This document shows, piece by piece, positions 6,840 to 8,518 of a DNA stretch of 8,518 bases. The position numbers and the translations under genes were made by a program. The stretch is from Turicibacter sp. Lineage in GTDB: Bacteria > Bacillota > Bacilli > MOL361 > Turicibacteraceae. The stretch's first letter is position 1, and every line of letters starts with the position of its first letter. The DNA lies in the NCBI GenBank assembly GCA_030531025.1, contig JAUMTV010000129.1, forward strand, positions 1 to 8,518, in the 5' to 3' direction. The notes under the pieces were generated by a model. That model ran no database searches. It was not told the origin of the DNA and worked only from the letters and a program-made list of their open reading frames with translations.

Positions 6840-6924
6840 GTTGATCAACACATGATGAAATACGAACAGACGATAACACAACTACAAATGATAAAATTAA
6901 ATATTGTAGTAGTAGTGCTCCCAT

Positions 6925-7030
6925 TTAACTGATCCCCCTATTGCAATGATAAATTCCATTAAAGTCTTTAAACTGTATGTGATGAAAACGTATGATATGT
7001 AAGATTCACATTTATTCTAAATACTCGACA
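6925..7030. other. Upstream region of the exchanger pseudogene
   Basis: Short non-coding gap between the pseudogene start and the terminator of the AI-2E-family gene. It holds the pseudogene's GGGGGA ribosome-binding site (6934-6939). A TATCAT that could serve as a -10 lies at about 6946-6951 on the minus strand without a good -35. Nothing else stands out. Confidence 0.4.
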
Positions 7031-7032
7031 AA

Positions 7033-7059
7033 AAAAAGTTCGCAGCTAGCGAACTTTTT
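7033..7059 (-). terminator. Terminator overlapping the stop codon of the AI-2E-family gene
   Basis: AAAAAGTTCGC (7033-7043) and GCGAACTTTTT (7049-7059) form a perfect 11-bp stem with a 5-base loop, followed on the minus strand by a T-run. The gene's TAG stop (7046-7048) lies in the loop, so the entering arm encodes the last residues of the protein (KVR). A ribosome finishing translation would cover the hairpin. Confidence 0.85.
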
Positions 7060-8146
7060 GTTTCCATTCTTTTAACCATTCAAATCCATAACGACAAATA
7101 ATTTTAACAATCCCCGCAATTGGAATAATAAAAATCATTCCAACAACTCCAAAAATTTGTCCCCCTATAATAATAAGTGTTAATAGTATAACCGGATGAA
7201 AATCAATAGACTTTGAAAAGACAAACGGCTTAATAAAGTTTCCTTCAATAAAATTCAAAGCCATCACTCCAATAATGACATAAACTGGTGTCCATACTGA
7301 AACCATCAATCCAAAAATAGCAGCTGGAATGGTTCCAATCACTTGCCCAACATACGGGATAATATTTAAAAATCCAATAAGTGTTCCAAAAACAATAGCA
7401 TTTTCTAAGCCGATTATCGAAAAATAAATAGAAGCAATGATAGATAAAACGAGTGAGACTAATAAAGTTCCTGACACATATCCTTTCACTACCTCTTCTG
7501 ACTCTTTCAAAGCGTGATAAAGTCGGTTTTGTTTATGATGAAGTAAAAATGATTTTATCCGTTCACGAATTTCATAAAAGTTTTTTAAAATATAATATAA
7601 AACAACAGGAACTAATAAAACCATTCCAAGTACCATCGTGAAGCTACTGCTAAATGATGAAATCCATACTCCTAATGTAGATAAAAAGCTTGAAAAAATT
7701 TCAATGAATTTTGAGTTTTGAGAAAATAAACTACTAAAATCATACTGATAAAGATTCATATAATCAAATTGCCATGATTCTAATAAAGCCTCAACTCTCA
7801 CCATTAAAGCTGGAATTTGATCCATAATATCTTGTACACTCATCATTAGATGTGGAATCAAACTAAAAATAGCATAAACAATGGTCCCAATAATCGAGAT
7901 AAATGTAATTAAGATTGAATATGAACGCTTAATTTTTAAACGACAAAAGAAATCGACGAGTGGATTTAAAAGATAGGCCATACACGTAGCAATTAAAAAA
8001 GGACAAATAATCATATAAATAGCAGAAAAAACAGGTTTGATGATTGGAAAAATAAGAATGATAATATGGATAGTCACTAATATTCCAATCAAAAAAACTA
8101 AATAATTAATCCATTTATAATTTAATGATTCCTTTATCTGTTTCAT
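7046..8146 (-). CDS. AI-2E family transporter (YtvI/YueF-like polytopic membrane protein)
   Basis: A 366-residue polytopic membrane protein with the length and pattern of the AI-2E (formerly UPF0118) family. Membrane pairs lie at about 12-62 and 78-100, an amphipathic extracellular-type segment at 105-165, and further helices at 167-190, 225-285, 287-300 and 315-350. Family motifs are visible: FLNIIPYVGQVIGTIPA (259-275), a KP.V.SKSIDFHP stretch (306-318), and the GGQIFGVVGMIFIIPIAG segment (328-345). Members include proposed AI-2 exporters and Na+/H+ antiporters, so the substrate cannot be named from sequence. The ATG follows a GGGGGAG ribosome-binding site four bases upstream. The gene stands alone with its own terminator and is divergent from the broken CNNM gene. 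Confidence 0.92.
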   Translation of the reverse strand: MKQIKESLNYKWINYLVFLIGILVTIHIIILIFPIIKPVFSAIYMIICPFLIATCMAYLLNPLVDFFCRLKIKRSYSILITFISIIGTIVYAIFSLIPHLMMSVQDIMDQIPALMVRVEALLESWQFDYMNLYQYDFSSLFSQNSKFIEIFSSFLSTLGVWISSFSSSFTMVLGMVLLVPVVLYYILKNFYEIRERIKSFLLHHKQNRLYHALKESEEVVKGYVSGTLLVSLVLSIIASIYFSIIGLENAIVFGTLIGFLNIIPYVGQVIGTIPAAIFGLMVSVWTPVYVIIGVMALNFIEGNFIKPFVFSKSIDFHPVILLTLIIIGGQIFGVVGMIFIIPIAGIVKIICRYGFEWLKEWKQKVR

Positions 8147-8274
8147 TATACTCCCCCTTATTCATACCATTAATAGATTACCATATTTTTCAATATTTTA
8201 GGATAAAATAAAAAAACATATTTTAATTAAAAATCACATATATACTAATAATCTAGATACAAGGATGTGAGTAT
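8147..8274. other. Divergent intergenic region
   Basis: This AT-rich gap should hold the promoters of both the AI-2E-family gene (minus) and the CNNM pseudogene (plus). On the plus strand TATACT at 8231-8236 could be a -10 box, followed by AAGGA (8261-8265) as a ribosome-binding site. I see no convincing -35 on either strand. Confidence 0.35.
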
Positions 8275-8466
8275 ATAGTCGATGACCAGATTTTCCTGAT
8301 TATCACTCTAATCTTCTTAATCATCATGTCAGCTTACTTTTCAGCAACAGAAACCGCTTTTTCATCAATTAATAAGATTAGATTGAAACACTTAGCTAAT
8401 AGCCGTAATTATCGCGCACAACAAGTTTTAAAGGTATTAAAACAAATATGATCAATTACTTTCAAC
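8275..8466 (+). pseudogene. 5' end of a CNNM/hemolysin-C-like transporter gene, frameshifted and interrupted
   Basis: The reading frame encodes DDQIFLIITLIFLIIMSAYF, then SATETAFSSINKIRLKHLAN, the characteristic start of the CNNM/DUF21 membrane domain (proposed Mg2+ or other cation transport; CorC/HlyC-like family). After VLKVLKQ the frame hits TGA at 8449-8451. Skipping one base near 8443-8447 gives YDQLLSTI, the expected family continuation, so a one-base insertion is the likely lesion. The coding sequence then runs into a repeat element at 8467. The codon where a start is expected, after AAGGATGTGAG, is ATA (8275-8277), so the start may be lost too. The rest of the gene is outside the window. 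Confidence 0.8.
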
Positions 8467-8518
8467 TATATATAAACAGATAAGTATTCTACATCTAAGG
8501 TGGCAAACAAAAATACTG
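8467..8518 (+). mobile_element. Left end of a MITE-like repeat element (copy 5, cut by window end)
   Basis: TATATATAAACAGATAAGT (8467-8485) matches the left end of the 6710-6839 copy and is the closest match in the window to the reverse complement of the right end (TATATAAGTCCAGATAAGT), showing the terminal inverted repeat clearly. It interrupts the CNNM pseudogene and runs in the same direction as that gene. The right end lies beyond the window, so its length and contents are unknown. Confidence 0.75.

Larger units (their letters stand above)
5614..6924 (-). pseudogene. Na+/Ca2+ exchanger-family (CaCA) protein, broken by two elements and an internal stop
   Basis: Three pieces of one gene survive. 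The N-terminal part (6840-6924) starts at an ATG after a GGGGGA ribosome-binding site and reads MGALLLQYLIL. The middle (6480-6709) holds the first alpha repeat with TSLPEL and GNILGSN. The C-terminal part (5614-6257) holds the second alpha repeat with TSLPEM and GNIVGSN. CaCA proteins swap Ca2+ or other cations for Na+ or H+ across the membrane, the two alpha repeats forming the ion site. Removing each inserted element and leaving one TA restores the frame at both joints, with VDQL-DKQT at the first. Independent damage remains: an in-frame TAG at 6061-6063 in the second half, and an apparent loss of about five residues in the first alpha repeat relative to the second (GGAVIAG-VTSLPEL against GSSFIGAMFLGVATSLPEM). 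The gene is certainly non-functional as encoded. Confidence 0.9.

Noticed and set aside
7453..7641. Plus-strand open frame of 62 codons
   Set aside because: It is antisense to the AI-2E-family gene, with no start signal.
1..8518. CRISPR array
   Set aside because: The repeats are widely spaced, 127-222 bp long, and sit inside genes. There is no regular repeat-spacer pattern.

Overview
The window looks like chromosome from a low-GC, AT-rich member of the Bacillota. Start sites carry strong GGAGG-type ribosome-binding sites and the gene set is typical of the phylum (secG, rnr and smpB close together). A Turicibacter/Erysipelotrichia-like bacterium is my guess only; the sequence does not prove it.

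Layout. Positions 1-300 are non-coding and hold two copies of a short repeat element. From 346 to 4693 the minus strand carries a compact cluster, transcribed rnr (RNase R) -> a PASTA-CapA-like membrane-anchored metallophosphoesterase -> smpB. Its gaps are 29 and 23 bases, and a perfect 16-bp terminator hairpin closes it. Then come about 640 non-coding bases, secG (minus), and a wrecked Na+/Ca2+ exchanger-family gene (minus, 5614-6924) split by two more repeat copies and carrying its own internal stop. Next is an intact AI-2E-family membrane protein (minus, 7046-8146) whose stop codon sits inside its terminator. Divergent from it, the start of a CNNM/hemolysin-like gene (plus) is broken by a frameshift and by a fifth repeat copy at the window edge.

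The core genes belong to RNA quality control. SmpB with tmRNA rescues stalled ribosomes, and RNase R degrades the defective mRNA. The tmRNA gene (ssrA), often next to smpB in Bacillota, is not seen here. The CapA-like gene lodged between rnr and smpB is an unusual passenger.

The most interesting material is the small repeat family: five copies or parts, all in the plus orientation. Ends are TATATA(G/T)AAACAG and CTGGACTTATATA. Removing the two copies in the exchanger gene so that one TA remains restores the reading frame at both sites, so this is a TA-targeting, non-autonomous, MITE-like element. Its right end folds into nested stems with compensatory base changes between copies. One copy carries two tandem, similar structured modules that I cannot assign to a known RNA family.
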